A DNA stretch of 21,070 bases, taken from Anaerolineae bacterium. GTDB lineage: Bacteria; Chloroflexota; Anaerolineae; Promineifilales; Promineifilaceae. The stretch is taken from contig JANQGC010000133.1 in the NCBI GenBank assembly GCA_028277515.1, positions 1 to 21,070 on the forward strand, given 5' to 3'. The notes below the pieces were generated by a model. That model was not told the origin of the DNA, ran no database searches, and saw only the letters and a program-made list of their open reading frames with translations. Each line of letters opens with the position of its first letter. Within the stretch, counting starts at the first letter, position 1. Of this stretch, positions 16,301 to 21,070 are shown piece after piece. The position numbers and the translations under genes are program-made.

Positions 16301-18441
16301 GCTGCGCCGAACTGTGGAATATGTACGGGCCAACGGAAACGACGGTCTGGTCGACGATGGCCCGCATAACGTCGCAGACGAATAAGATTACGATCGGCCG
16401 CCCGATCGCCAACACCCATCTTTATGTGCTCGACCCACAAATGCAACCAGTGCCCATAGGTGTGACCGGCCATTTGTATATCGGCGGAGTGGGGCTGGCG
16501 GATGGTTATCTGAACCGGCCTGAATTGACGGCCGAGCGTTTCCTGCCTGACCCGTTCCTTGAGGGTCAAAGAGTATACAAGACAGGCGACCTGGCCCGTT
16601 ATTTGGCCGACGGCCGTTTGCTGTACCTGGGTCGGGATGATTTCCAGGTCAAGATTCATGGCTATCGTATTGAACTGGGTGATATTGAAACGGCCGTCTC
16701 CCGCCACCCGGCGGTGGCCCAAACGGTCTGTCTAGCCCGCGAGTATGAACCGGGCAGTCGCCGTTTGATCGCTTATATCGTGCCTCAGCCGGACCGGGAA
16801 GAGCCAATGACGGCCGAATTGCGCGGATTCCTGCGCGCCCAACTGCCCGACTATATGATTCCGGCCACTTTCACGATCCTGGATTCGCTGCCCTTGTTGC
16901 CCAACGGCAAGATCAATCGTCGCGCGTTGCCGGACCCGTCGGGACAACACGGTCTCCAGGAAACGCCCCTTGCGCCACCGCGTTTTAAACTGGAAGCGCA
17001 GGTCGCCGAACTGTGCGCCCATGTGCTGGATGTGAAGGAAATCGGTATTCATGATAGTTTCTTTGACCTGGGTGGCAATTCACTGCTGGCCACGCGGCTG
17101 ATTTTCCAGACCCGCGAGCAGTTCCAGGTGCAAATACCTCTGCGCCAGGTATTTATACAGCCGACGGTGGCTGGGTTGAGCCAGGCTATTTTATCGGCCC
17201 GACAAAATGGTTTTAAAAACGGCAGCGGGTTGAACGATAGGCTGCCTGAGCGCCGGCCAGGAGATGATCCGTCCCTGGCCCAGTTGGAAGCGGACGCTGC
17301 GCTGGATCCGGCGATCAGGGTGAAGGGACTGCCCCTGGCACAAATTGAAGAACCGGGTCATGTGCTGCTCACAGGAGCCACCGGTTTTGTCGGCGCTTTT
17401 CTGCTGCGTGATCTGTTGCAAGAAAGTAATGCTATCGTACATTGTCTTGTTCGGGCTGATGATGAGGGGGCCGGCCTGGACCGCCTGATGCTCAATATGG
17501 CGACTTATGGCTTATGGCAGGAATCGTTCGCCGAACGCGTGCGCGCTGTTCCGGGAGATTTGGCCCGGCCGAATTTTGGTCTTAGCTCAAGCCGGTTCAA
17601 CCAATTGGCGCGCCAGGTTGATGTGATCATTCATAATGGGGCGTTGGTCAATTTTATCTATTCATACCAGGAGCATCGAGCGGCGAATGTCCTGGGTACG
17701 GAAATGGTCCTGCGCCTGGCGACCAGTGAAACATTGAAAGCGGTGCATTTTGTTTCCACGCTGTCGGTCTTCCACAGCGGAGGGCATGATGACGGCCGTG
17801 TTTATTATGAAGACGAGGACCTGCGAAAGTCGGGCGTGCCGTTCGGCGGGTACGCGCAAAGCAAATGGGCCGGGGAACGGATGATCATGAACGCCGCTGC
17901 GCGGGGGGTCCCGGCAGCGATTTACCGGCCAGGGCTGGTGTCCGGTGACAGCCGCAGCGGAGCCTGGAATACGGCCGATATGATGTCTACGATGATCATG
18001 GCTTGCGCCACACTTGGTGCCGTACCCGACTTGGATGTGGATGTGGATATTGTGCCAGTAGACTATGTCAGCCGGGCGTTGGTAGCGCTGGTCCTGCAAA
18101 AACGGCCGGCGGGTGAAATCTATAACCTTTGCAACCCGCAGACCATGCCCTATCGTCAGGTGGTGGAGTTGGTCCGTCAGGCCGGCCTGCCTTTACGTGT
18201 CTTGCCTTTTGATCAGTGGCGGGAGCGGTTGATGAACATGGCTGAGCAGTTTGGTAATGAAAATTGGAATCCCTATCTGCCGTTGCTTGATGAAGTATCT
18301 GAGGAGCAGGTATTCATGCCCACCTTCGACTGCCGCAACACTATGCAAGCCCTCGCCGGCAGCGACATCACCTGCCCCCCGGTAGGCCGGGAGCTGTTGG
18401 AGACGTATTTAAGCTATTTACAACTGGGAATTAGGAACTGA
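8629..18441 (+). CDS. FAAL-PKS-NRPS-reductase megasynthase
   Basis: The protein has 3270 residues from the ATG at 8629. An in-frame TTG lies 5 codons upstream; neither start has a clear ribosome-binding site. Domain order: fatty acyl-AMP ligase (1-577), ACP (601-678), ketosynthase (694-1116), acyltransferase (1210-1522), vestigial dehydratase (1587-1680), ACP (1711-1784), condensation (1804-2258), adenylation (2279-2772), PCP (2785-2857), thioester reductase (2911-3265). All carrier-protein serines and the catalytic residues of FAAL, KS, AT, A and R appear present. Predicted cytoplasmic reaction: ATP-dependent loading of a free fatty acid, one malonyl extension leaving a beta-ketone, amide bond to glycine, NAD(P)H-dependent release. 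Type II thioesterase and flavoprotein genes follow in the same direction. A phosphopantetheinyl transferase is required but not in view. Domain calls are direct; chain length and product are inference. Individual domains are listed separately. Confidence 0.95.
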   Translation: MVQKYTHDNPFNQATLVQMLRSRALDYPHKTAVIFLGDGEQEEASVTYAELDQSARAVAAWLQQKRVDQGSQALLLYPSGLDFIIAFFGCLYAGVVAVPIYPPRLNRPSPRIQSVVADSEATVALTTTQIYKGLERRFSQMPILADLRWLDTESMPGNLHEQWREPVIDRNKLAFLQYTSGSTGSPKGVMVSHGNLMHNLEMIRRAFHLKSNDIGVFWLPNYHDMGLIGGILEPFYVAGSTVLMAPAAFLQRPVRWLKAISRYKANISGAPNFAYQLCLEKISEEHKQELDLSSWRVAFCGAEPIRPETLNRFAIAFAGQGFKRNAYYPCYGLAEGTLIVSGAEGPAEPVVNSFSTHELAQDRVVPVSQHADGAISMVSCGKAMLGQEILIVDPHTLRRCPANQVGEIWVRGDSVAQGYWRKPEVNQQIFQAYPAEVEDGPYLRTGDLGFLYEDNLYVTGRLKDLIIIHGRNHYPQDIEFTVGRCHPALAEEMGAAFSVSFDGQEKLVIVNEVTRRHRRADVEAVAAAVRRAVALEHQLQIHALVLIKPLSIPRTSSGKIIRHACKQGYLDGSLKVVAQWSAGQEWGVPEEVEPAAEPAEKKDRAAIAAWLAEELARRLRINRSRIDRRTPFVDYGLDSVQAVNMTGDLENWLGRPLSPTLVWDFPTIDDLARHLAGADEQQGEKEKKARWDREPVAVVGIGCRFPGVEGPDAFWQMLNDGQDAISEVPADRWDKAAYYVPGEEPQPGKMNTKWGGFLVDIDHFDASFFAISPREATRMDPQQRLLLEVAWQALEHGGQHPVDLRGKAAGVFIGISSSDYSRRQYSDPELIDAYAGTGNAHSVAANRLSYALDLRGPSMAIDTACSSSLVATHLAMNSLLNGESDVALAGGVNLLLEPDLTITFSQARMMAADGRCKTFDARADGYVRGEGCGILVLKRLSDAERDGDNILALLHGSAVNQDGRSNGLTAPNGPAQQAVIRRALNAAGAQAKDISYIEAHGTGTPLGDPIEVQSLQGVLDGEGDAPPVSLGSVKTNVGHLEAAAGVAGLIKTILALQHERIPSHLHYHEINPHIDLEGSRLRISGDPIPWTRGDRQRLAGVSSFGFGGTNAHIIVGEGPPLQPAGRTPQTHLFTLSARDEKALHELAGKYVTYFESNPDLDLAGVSYTVNTGRVDFDKRLAVTADSIEELARKLRTDNWELGTEKWELRTAFLFTGQGSQIAGMGRGLFETEPVFRDALEKCAAVLDDQMDRPLFEVIFPDRGNEALLNQTTYTQPALFAVEYALAQLWRSWGVEPDVVIGHSVGEVVAAVIAGIMSLEDGLRLIATRGRLMGDLPSGGGMAALFTGEEQVQEAIAPYVVDLSLAAINGPGSVVISGKERTLKVVLQQLAREGVESRPLPVSHAFHSPLMDPILEPMRQAASGIHFRPPTIPFVSNLSGSLLHNAPDADYWADHVRQPVQFHAGMKALAELGTTVFLEIGPQPHLTGMGKHILKENGRQEGRKALWLPSLRPKQADRDVMLNSLGRLYEAGLDVQWSHFYGGRRPRKVPLPTYPFQRERYWLEIEERQEWRPRLSKAQQGNVRRLHTAVPLFESRLDLDDAAGKKQILYENSLAIARLFWDEGQHQVIDLSLTGRLADADGVVLTQTTLSASSGESAFLQTFGAAEEGESWVLLASGQIQRGGVELPSDLADLERVETNDDGLPDLAAPAEAYIPYLQRIVAAVLDLNRDRVALNQPLESLGLDSLMAIELRNRVQTELQIDLPLVDLLQGPTIEQLAARLPGLREAQPQQIAIQPLSDTAEPGPLSYGQQAMWVLHQLLPQDVSFNVAGAARLNGRLDAQALRRATAKLIARHGALRTTFSTSDGRPQQQIQEEVPVDKVFSTIDAAGWEGDKLGNFLQQEAHRPFNLEHGPLMRLVLLRQGDHQHVLLLALNHLITDFWSMALLVQELYQFYTAEVQGLTLDLPAPTLNMADYALWQAQMLAGPEGEKHRSYWHEQLSGALPRLDLPSDRPRPALLTFEGDMVTRHLSPALTEKIKNLSAGAGATLATALLAAFQTLLHRLTGQDDLLVGSVIAGRERPELQDLAGYLINSVAIRADFSGEQAPTFNEVLAQTRQTMLEAMAHQEYPLPLLAEELATSGGASLDPSRPPLFETMFIMQRAQVLDGEGLSAFALGVPGARLDLGDLQVDSMPLGGLPAQFDMTLMMAEVDRGLAAALHYNRQLFDESTVRRLLDHLEQLLQTVVEQPEQPVNEVDLLPVAERQRLLYQWNGTAAPYPDDKTLHQLFFEQAQRTPGAIALHFEGRHWTYAQLDGRAAKAAHRLQQMGVGRGALVAIYMERSLEMMAGLLGILQAGGAYIPLDPDFPAERLDLMLDDAQPLVLLTQQSLVGKIEPPEGTAVCLIEETCQLDPVQAIAHPAGPEDRAYVIYTSGSTGKPKGVQISNRAAVNFLWSMSNEPGISAEDNLLAVTTLSFDIALLELFLPLIHGAQVTIASRQLAMDGYLLGQMIRQANISIMQATPATWRLLLEAGWQGKKDLVILCGGEALQPDLAQKLLPRCAELWNMYGPTETTVWSTMARITSQTNKITIGRPIANTHLYVLDPQMQPVPIGVTGHLYIGGVGLADGYLNRPELTAERFLPDPFLEGQRVYKTGDLARYLADGRLLYLGRDDFQVKIHGYRIELGDIETAVSRHPAVAQTVCLAREYEPGSRRLIAYIVPQPDREEPMTAELRGFLRAQLPDYMIPATFTILDSLPLLPNGKINRRALPDPSGQHGLQETPLAPPRFKLEAQVAELCAHVLDVKEIGIHDSFFDLGGNSLLATRLIFQTREQFQVQIPLRQVFIQPTVAGLSQAILSARQNGFKNGSGLNDRLPERRPGDDPSLAQLEADAALDPAIRVKGLPLAQIEEPGHVLLTGATGFVGAFLLRDLLQESNAIVHCLVRADDEGAGLDRLMLNMATYGLWQESFAERVRAVPGDLARPNFGLSSSRFNQLARQVDVIIHNGALVNFIYSYQEHRAANVLGTEMVLRLATSETLKAVHFVSTLSVFHSGGHDDGRVYYEDEDLRKSGVPFGGYAQSKWAGERMIMNAAARGVPAAIYRPGLVSGDSRSGAWNTADMMSTMIMACATLGAVPDLDVDVDIVPVDYVSRALVALVLQKRPAGEIYNLCNPQTMPYRQVVELVRQAGLPLRVLPFDQWRERLMNMAEQFGNENWNPYLPLLDEVSEEQVFMPTFDCRNTMQALAGSDITCPPVGRELLETYLSYLQLGIRN
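10429..10662 (+). other. ACP domain 1 (loading carrier)
   Basis: The motif [10 protein letters not shown] carries the phosphopantetheine serine (Ser639). It receives the fatty acyl group from the FAAL and presents it to the following KS. A charged linker (GEKEKKARW) joins it to the KS. Confidence 0.9.
10708..11976 (+). other. Ketosynthase (KS) domain
   Basis: It begins with [14 protein letters not shown]. Catalytic residues are Cys865 (DTACSSS), His1000 (EAHGTGT) and His1039 ([10 protein letters not shown]), and it ends with [10 protein letters not shown]. It should be fully active and perform one decarboxylative condensation of a malonyl unit onto the fatty acyl chain. Confidence 0.95.
12206..12257 (+). 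repeat. In-frame 7-bp tandem repeat in the KS-AT linker
   Basis: Seven consecutive 7-bp units read AACTGAG, AACTGAT, AACTGGG, AACTGGG, AACTGAG, AAATGGG, AACTGAG, followed by AAC. They encode the linker peptide [17 protein letters not shown] just before the first strand of the AT domain, where length variation is tolerated. The same unit recurs across the stop codon at 18422-18449. It resembles the heptanucleotide short tandem repeats (STRR) known from cyanobacteria. Confidence 0.9.
12256..13194 (+). other. Acyltransferase (AT) domain, malonyl type
   Basis: FLFTGQGSQ opens the domain. The active serine is Ser1303 in GHSVGE. HAFH (1403-1406), preceded by VS, is the signature of malonyl-CoA selection; methylmalonyl ATs usually have YASH. 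A post-AT linker with [11 protein letters not shown] follows at about 13279-13311. Confidence 0.93.
13387..13668 (+). other. Vestigial dehydratase-like segment
   Basis: About 94 residues between AT and ACP2 keep the pattern of the first hot-dog half of a PKS dehydratase: [23 protein letters not shown], then [18 protein letters not shown]. The catalytic HxxxGxxxxP loop and the whole second half with the catalytic Asp are absent. There is no ketoreductase. The segment is therefore structural or a relic, and the beta-ketone should stay unreduced. The assignment is by eye. Confidence 0.5.
13759..13980 (+). other. ACP domain 2 (PKS extension carrier)
   Basis: [18 protein letters not shown] has the phosphopantetheine serine at Ser1745. 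It carries the beta-ketoacyl intermediate to the condensation domain. Confidence 0.93.
14038..15402 (+). other. Condensation (C) domain with NHxxxDF motif
   Basis: It begins [15 protein letters not shown]. The active-site motif reads N1934-H-L-I-T-D1939-F-W instead of HHxxxDG: the second, catalytic His (1935) and the Asp are kept, while the first His is Asn and the Gly is Phe. It should join the ACP2-bound beta-ketoacyl donor to the glycyl-PCP acceptor. Confidence 0.88.
15463..16944 (+). other. Adenylation (A) domain, predicted glycine
   Basis: Core motifs are present: A3 [12 protein letters not shown]5 [10 protein letters not shown]7 [10 protein letters not shown]8 hinge near [12 protein letters not shown] and A10 [10 protein letters not shown]. 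Reading the ten specificity positions gives D2475, I2476, L2479, Q2518, L2541, G2543, M2565, V2573, W2574, K2761, that is DILQLGMVWK. The glycine code in the Stachelhaus scheme is DILQLGLIWK, so this differs only by two conservative changes. Confidence 0.88.
16981..17199 (+). other. PCP domain
   Basis: [16 protein letters not shown] carries the phosphopantetheine serine at Ser2818. It holds glycine and then the beta-ketoacyl-glycyl chain until release by the reductase. Confidence 0.95.
17359..18423 (+). other. Thioester reductase (R) release domain
   Basis: An extended SDR-type Rossmann fold: [12 protein letters not shown] binds NAD(P)H (Gly2916, 2919, 2922), catalytic Ser/Thr in FVSTLSV, Tyr3075 and Lys3079 in [11 protein letters not shown]. 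With the YxxxK pair intact, true two- or four-electron reduction of the thioester is favoured over the redox-neutral Dieckmann release seen in fungal R* domains. Confidence 0.9.
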
Positions 18442-18449
18442 TAACTGGG
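18422..18449 (+). repeat. 7-bp tandem repeat spanning the megasynthase stop codon
   Basis: Four units, AACTGGG, AATTAGG, AACTGAT, AACTGGG, encode the last residues of the megasynthase, its TGA stop (18439-18441) and the whole 8-bp gap to the thioesterase ATG at 18450. It has the same unit and orientation as the repeat at 12206-12257. Its AGGA at 18433-18436 is the only Shine-Dalgarno-like sequence for the thioesterase, at a long spacing of 13 nt. Confidence 0.85.
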
Positions 18450-19184
18450 ATGTGGTATTTTTGTCCTGAGCCAGTGCCGGGGGCGCGGATGCGCCTTTAT
18501 TGTTTTCCTTACGCCGGCGGCGATTGGCAGGTGTATCGCGATTGGCCGGATAGACTGCCGGATGTTGAATTGTGGATAGCCCGGCTGCCGGGTAGGGGAG
18601 CACGATTTAAGGAAGAGGCGCTGACCCGCATGCTGCCCCTGGTACAGAATCTGGCCCGCCATCTGCCGGAAGATTGGGAGAAAGAGGGCGACTTTGCCTT
18701 TTTTGGCCACAGCCTGGGGGCAAGGCTGGCTTTTGAATTAACCCGCTCGCTGCACCGGCGGCATCAGCGGCTGCCGGTGCATTTGCTGGTCTCGGCCTGC
18801 CAGGCGCCGCAGCTTCCTTTGGCCAACCGACCGATTCATAATTTGCCCAAAGATGCCTTCTTAAAAGAACTGCAACGGCGCAACGGCACGCCGCCGGAGG
18901 TGCTGGCTCATGAGGAGCTGCTGGACCTGCTCCTGCCCATGCTGCGGGCTGATTTTGCTGTGTTTGAAACGGCCGTTTACAGCAGTGGGCCACTGCTCCC
19001 ACTGCCGGTCAGTGCCTTTGGTGGGCGAGATGATCCCCTGGTTAGCCGCGACGCGCTGCAAGCCTGGTCGGAGCAAACGGAGGAACCGTTTTCTGTTTCT
19101 TATTTTGCCGGAGATCATTTCTTTCTGCGAACGGCCGAGAAGGAATTGTTGGCGGCGATCGGCCGTATACTAGGCGGATTATGA
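18450..19184 (+). CDS. Type II thioesterase
   Basis: This 244-residue alpha/beta hydrolase is of the usual length for external PKS/NRPS thioesterases. The N-terminal MWYFCPEPVPGARMRLYCFP plus YAGGDWQVY and LWIARLPGRG are family hallmarks. The triad is Ser88 (GHSLG), Asp194 or 195 (GGRDDPLV) and His223 (AGDHFFL). These enzymes hydrolyse aberrant acyl or misprimed groups from carrier proteins and keep the line running. The gene starts 8 bp after the megasynthase stop, so it is cotranscribed. The ATG at 18450 is supported because the conserved N-terminal strand begins within the first 10 residues. The gap is made of the heptad repeat and offers no strong ribosome-binding site, so coupling to megasynthase termination is likely. 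A product-releasing role cannot be excluded, but the R domain already provides release. Confidence 0.93.
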   Translation: MWYFCPEPVPGARMRLYCFPYAGGDWQVYRDWPDRLPDVELWIARLPGRGARFKEEALTRMLPLVQNLARHLPEDWEKEGDFAFFGHSLGARLAFELTRSLHRRHQRLPVHLLVSACQAPQLPLANRPIHNLPKDAFLKELQRRNGTPPEVLAHEELLDLLLPMLRADFAVFETAVYSSGPLLPLPVSAFGGRDDPLVSRDALQAWSEQTEEPFSVSYFAGDHFFLRTAEKELLAAIGRILGGL

Positions 19185-19205
19185 ATTTATTTGATTTGGA
19201 GATGA

Positions 19206-19865
19206 ATGGTGGACTTAAAAACAGTTGACAAATTATTGATGACGACCCGCTCGGTCAGGAAGCGGCTGGATTTGACCCGGCCAGTGGAACGGCCAGTAAT
19301 CGAAGAATGCCTGGAAATTGCGATTCAAGCGCCGACGGGGGGTAATTCGCAAGGCTGGCATTTTGTGGTGGTTACGGATGAAGAGAAAAAGGCGCGCATT
19401 GGCAAGCTATATAGGGAATCATTTTTTATTTATGCTCAATCCAGGGAGGAACAGGGGACGTCGCGCGGTTCCGGAGAGCTATACCAGGAGCAGCGGTTGC
19501 GTGTGGTGAAATCGGCCGTTCATCTGGCCAATCACATGGGTGAGGTGCCGGTGATGATCATTCCCTGCATTCACGGCCGTGTGGAGAATCTCGGCGTCCT
19601 GGAGCAGGCCGGTCTTTATGGCTCGATTCTGCCAGCAGCCTGGTCACTCATGCTGGCGCTGCGTGCGCGCGGTTTGGGCACAGCGTGGACGACGCTGCAT
19701 CTGCGCTATGAAAAAGAGATTGGGGAGTTGTTGGGCATTCCGCAAACCGTGACTCAGACGGCCTTGCTGCCCGTCGCTTATTACACCGGTGAGGATTTTA
19801 AACCGGCCAGGCGAATTCCTGCACAAGAAGTGACTTCCTGGAACGGGTGGAAGGACAATCCGTAA
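19206..19865 (+). CDS. Nitroreductase-family flavoprotein (locus tailoring candidate)
   Basis: The 219-residue protein shows FMN-binding nitroreductase features: an early TTRSVRKR (Arg15, Ser16, Arg18), QAPTGGNSQGWHFVVV (41-56), a long mid-insertion, and GLGTAWTTLHL (156-166) near the flavin. The family includes NAD(P)H nitroreductases as well as biosynthetic oxidases and reductases acting on peptide-derived rings. Its position 21 bp after the thioesterase, same strand, suggests it acts on the released lipid-glycine product, for example oxidising or reducing a pyrrolinone ring; this is inference. GGAG (19198-19201) lies 4 nt before the ATG at 19206 and 7 nt before a GTG at 19209, so the true start may be the latter. 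A role outside the pathway is possible. Confidence 0.85.
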   Translation: MVDLKTVDKLLMTTRSVRKRLDLTRPVERPVIEECLEIAIQAPTGGNSQGWHFVVVTDEEKKARIGKLYRESFFIYAQSREEQGTSRGSGELYQEQRLRVVKSAVHLANHMGEVPVMIIPCIHGRVENLGVLEQAGLYGSILPAAWSLMLALRARGLGTAWTTLHLRYEKEIGELLGIPQTVTQTALLPVAYYTGEDFKPARRIPAQEVTSWNGWKDNP

Positions 19866-19893
19866 GGCGATTTGCAAAATCCTACAATTCAGA

Positions 19894-20667
19894 TCACTTC
19901 ATAAAGCCCTGCTGCCGAAGATAATCCAGGACGGTTCGGGAATAGCGTTGGTGGGATTCACGGGTGTATTTTAACCTGGTGTAGATTTGGGCCAGGTTTT
20001 GCACATCTGATTCTTCAATCATCTTGCGCAAGCGGGGGAAGGTCATGTAACGTTGCCAGCCTTTGACATTGCGTTCCTTGTAGATTTCAGCAATCCGTTC
20101 ATCGTTGTAATCTTGATAGGTTTCGCGATGCACCAGACCATCCAGGGGCAGGCGATCACGCAGGGCCGGATCTTCATCCGGATAGCCTAAAGAGTACCCG
20201 ACAACGGGCACGACATTGGATGGTAGGCCAAGAATGCGGCCGATCTGATCGCAGTTGGCCAATGTGCTGCCCATATAGCAGATGCCCAGACCCAAGGATT
20301 CGGCCGCCAGGGCCACGGTTTGTGATACAAGGGCAGCGTCTATGGCGGCGATCATGAAACTCATAAAATTATCGAAATTATCTGGCGCATCGTTGATTCT
20401 CAGCCATTGGTGCATGCGGTGAAAATCGGCGCAGAAGGTGAGTAGTAAAGGGGCATCCAGCACCATCTCTTGCTCCATGTGAGCCTCGTATAACCTTTCG
20501 CGTAGGGAGCGATCTGATGTGACGATGATCGAATAGGTCTGCATATTGCCGGATGAAGAAGCGCGAATGCCTGCGGTTAGAATCTTATGTAGCAGTTCTT
20601 CAGGTACCGAGTCTGGTTTGTAAGCCCGAATTGAGCGGTGGCGGTAGAGAGTGTCGATGACGTTCAT
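19894..20667 (-). CDS. NfsA-like nitroreductase / flavin reductase
   Basis: This 257-residue protein belongs to the NfsA/NfrA branch of the nitroreductase superfamily. It has YRHRSIRAYK (8-17, FMN phosphate contacts), ASSSGNMQTYS (36-46), GLGICYMGS (126-134), GYPDEDP and the LPLDGLVHRETY pattern, plus a C-terminal helical arm (about 200-257) that in this group helps form the dimer and cofactor site. The start ATG is preceded by CCGGAG with 5-nt spacing. It converges on the other nitroreductase with only 28 bp between the stops and no T-tailed hairpin there. The two proteins are only distantly alike, so this is not a recent duplication. It probably reduces nitro, quinone or flavin substrates with NAD(P)H; membership in the megasynthase pathway is uncertain because it lies on the opposite strand. 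Confidence 0.88.
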   Translation of the reverse strand: MNVIDTLYRHRSIRAYKPDSVPEELLHKILTAGIRASSSGNMQTYSIIVTSDRSLRERLYEAHMEQEMVLDAPLLLTFCADFHRMHQWLRINDAPDNFDNFMSFMIAAIDAALVSQTVALAAESLGLGICYMGSTLANCDQIGRILGLPSNVVPVVGYSLGYPDEDPALRDRLPLDGLVHRETYQDYNDERIAEIYKERNVKGWQRYMTFPRLRKMIEESDVQNLAQIYTRLKYTRESHQRYSRTVLDYLRQQGFMK

Positions 20668-20868
20668 GAATTCTCCGGATTCGTTTTTTAGATTGCAATA
20701 AATTTAACAATGTATTGTATCTCCTTTAGATTGTCAGAAAACCTGATCATCAATAGGGACGCGGACAAGAGCGGATGGAAGCGGAGGAAATGATAGGCTC
20801 AGCTCTCGTCAGTTCTCAGCTTGTGCTGAGCCTGTCGAAGTATCCGTGTCCTCCACGTAAGGAGTGTT
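20668..20868. other. Divergent intergenic region, NfsA-like gene / nitrilase
   Basis: The left part (20680-20740) is A+T-rich and should hold the promoter of the minus-strand reductase; no well-spaced -35/-10 pair stands out. The right part has purine-rich sequence and an inverted repeat (20795-20833), ending in the TAAGGAG ribosome-binding site (20858-20864) of the nitrilase gene. No coding frame is evident. Confidence 0.5.
20795..20833. repeat. 8-bp inverted repeat with CTGAGCCTGTCGAAG element
   Basis: AGGCTCAG (20795-20802) and CTGAGCCT (20826-20833) are exact reverse complements around a 23-nt loop. The right arm continues as GTCGAAG, giving GTGCTGAGCCTGTCGAAG. I recall this as a short intergenic element (read as CTTCGACAGGCTCAGCAC) found in many unrelated bacterial genomes; that recognition is from memory and unverified. 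Part of the loop, CAGTTCT, matches the reverse complement of the heptad repeat unit seen elsewhere. Confidence 0.5.
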
Positions 20869-21070
20869 ATGTTGCAAGAATATCCAATGGTGAGAACGGC
20901 CGTTGTGCAGGCTGCCCCGGTTTTGTTTGACAAAGATGCGACTGTCGCGAAAGCATGCCGCTTAATTCAAGAGGCAGCCGACAGCGGCGCACAGCTTGTT
21001 TTGTTTCCGGAGGCTTTTATTCCGGCCTATCCACGTGGGTTTAGCTTCGGCATGGTGGTGGGCAGCCGGA
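20869..21070 (+). CDS. Nitrilase-family amidohydrolase (5' end only)
   Basis: The first 67 codons are visible; the gene leaves the window. From the ATG at 20869 (AAGGAG 4 nt upstream; an in-frame ATG follows at 20887) the protein reads MLQEYPMVRTAVVQAAPVLF, then GAQLVLFPEAFIPAYPRGFS, where the Glu of FPEAF is the first member of the Glu-Lys-Cys triad. The phrase YPRGFSFGMVVGSR is typical of true aliphatic or aromatic nitrilases rather than amidases or carbamoylases. Nitrilases hydrolyse nitriles to acids plus ammonia. It points away from the NfsA-like gene and is about 1 kb from the plus-strand biosynthetic genes, so linkage to the pathway is open. Confidence 0.88.
   Translation, partial: MLQEYPMVRTAVVQAAPVLFDKDATVAKACRLIQEAADSGAQLVLFPEAFIPAYPRGFSFGMVVGSR

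Overview
The window (about 57% G+C by eye) looks like a chromosomal piece of a filamentous or Anaerolineae/Caldilineae-type member of the Chloroflexota. This is an inference from style, not from a marker gene. It rests on lipoproteins with long Thr/Pro or Ala/Glu/Pro tethers, a secreted protein with the hydrophobic 'FLPNIM' spacer ahead of a PPC domain (similar '(Y/F)LPLV' spacers are common in Chloroflexota exported proteins), a Ser/Thr kinase with an extracellular SH3 domain, an FHA-ABC transporter, and a strong excess of CGGCCG palindromes. No rRNA, tRNA, CRISPR array or transposase is visible.

Left half (1-8483, all minus strand). Read in the direction of transcription: a PknB-like membrane Ser/Thr kinase with a bacterial SH3 domain (8483-6165), an exported jelly-roll plus PPC protein (6064-4796), a small Thr/Pro-rich lipoprotein (4594-4136), a 1148-residue protein with three FHA domains fused to an ABC ATPase and an ABC-2 type permease (3860-414), and a second lipoprotein whose start overlaps the transporter stop by ATGA and which leaves the window. 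The kinase carries four copies of a T-[TS]-L-D-L-P-P motif, each with Asp at Thr+3, in its cytoplasmic juxtamembrane region. The natural reading is a phospho-Thr/FHA relay from kinase to transporter, as in PknF-Rv1747 of mycobacteria.

Right half (8629-20667). A divergent promoter region separates the kinase from a compact lipid-PKS-NRPS locus on the plus strand. One 3270-residue protein has the order FAAL - ACP - KS - AT (malonyl, HAFH) - vestigial DH - ACP - C - A (code DILQLGMVWK, glycine) - PCP - thioester reductase. A type II thioesterase and an FMN nitroreductase-family protein follow closely. A second, NfsA-like nitroreductase converges from the minus strand. Predicted chemistry: a free fatty acid is adenylated and loaded, extended once with malonyl-CoA without beta-reduction, amidated with glycine and released reductively. 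A beta-ketoacyl-glycinal is set up to close to a 3-acyl-pyrrolin-2-one, or a tetramic acid if release is Dieckmann-type. The flavoenzymes may adjust oxidation state.

Right edge (20869-21070): the start of a nitrilase-family gene, which may or may not belong to the same pathway.

Repeat structure worth noting: 7-bp tandem repeats (AACTGRG) lie in frame inside the megasynthase KS-AT linker and again across its stop codon; a duplicated palindromic element lies between the kinase and the next gene; a G+C-poor patch lies inside the jelly-roll gene; and an octamer GGGTTTGT occurs three times in the divergent promoter region.
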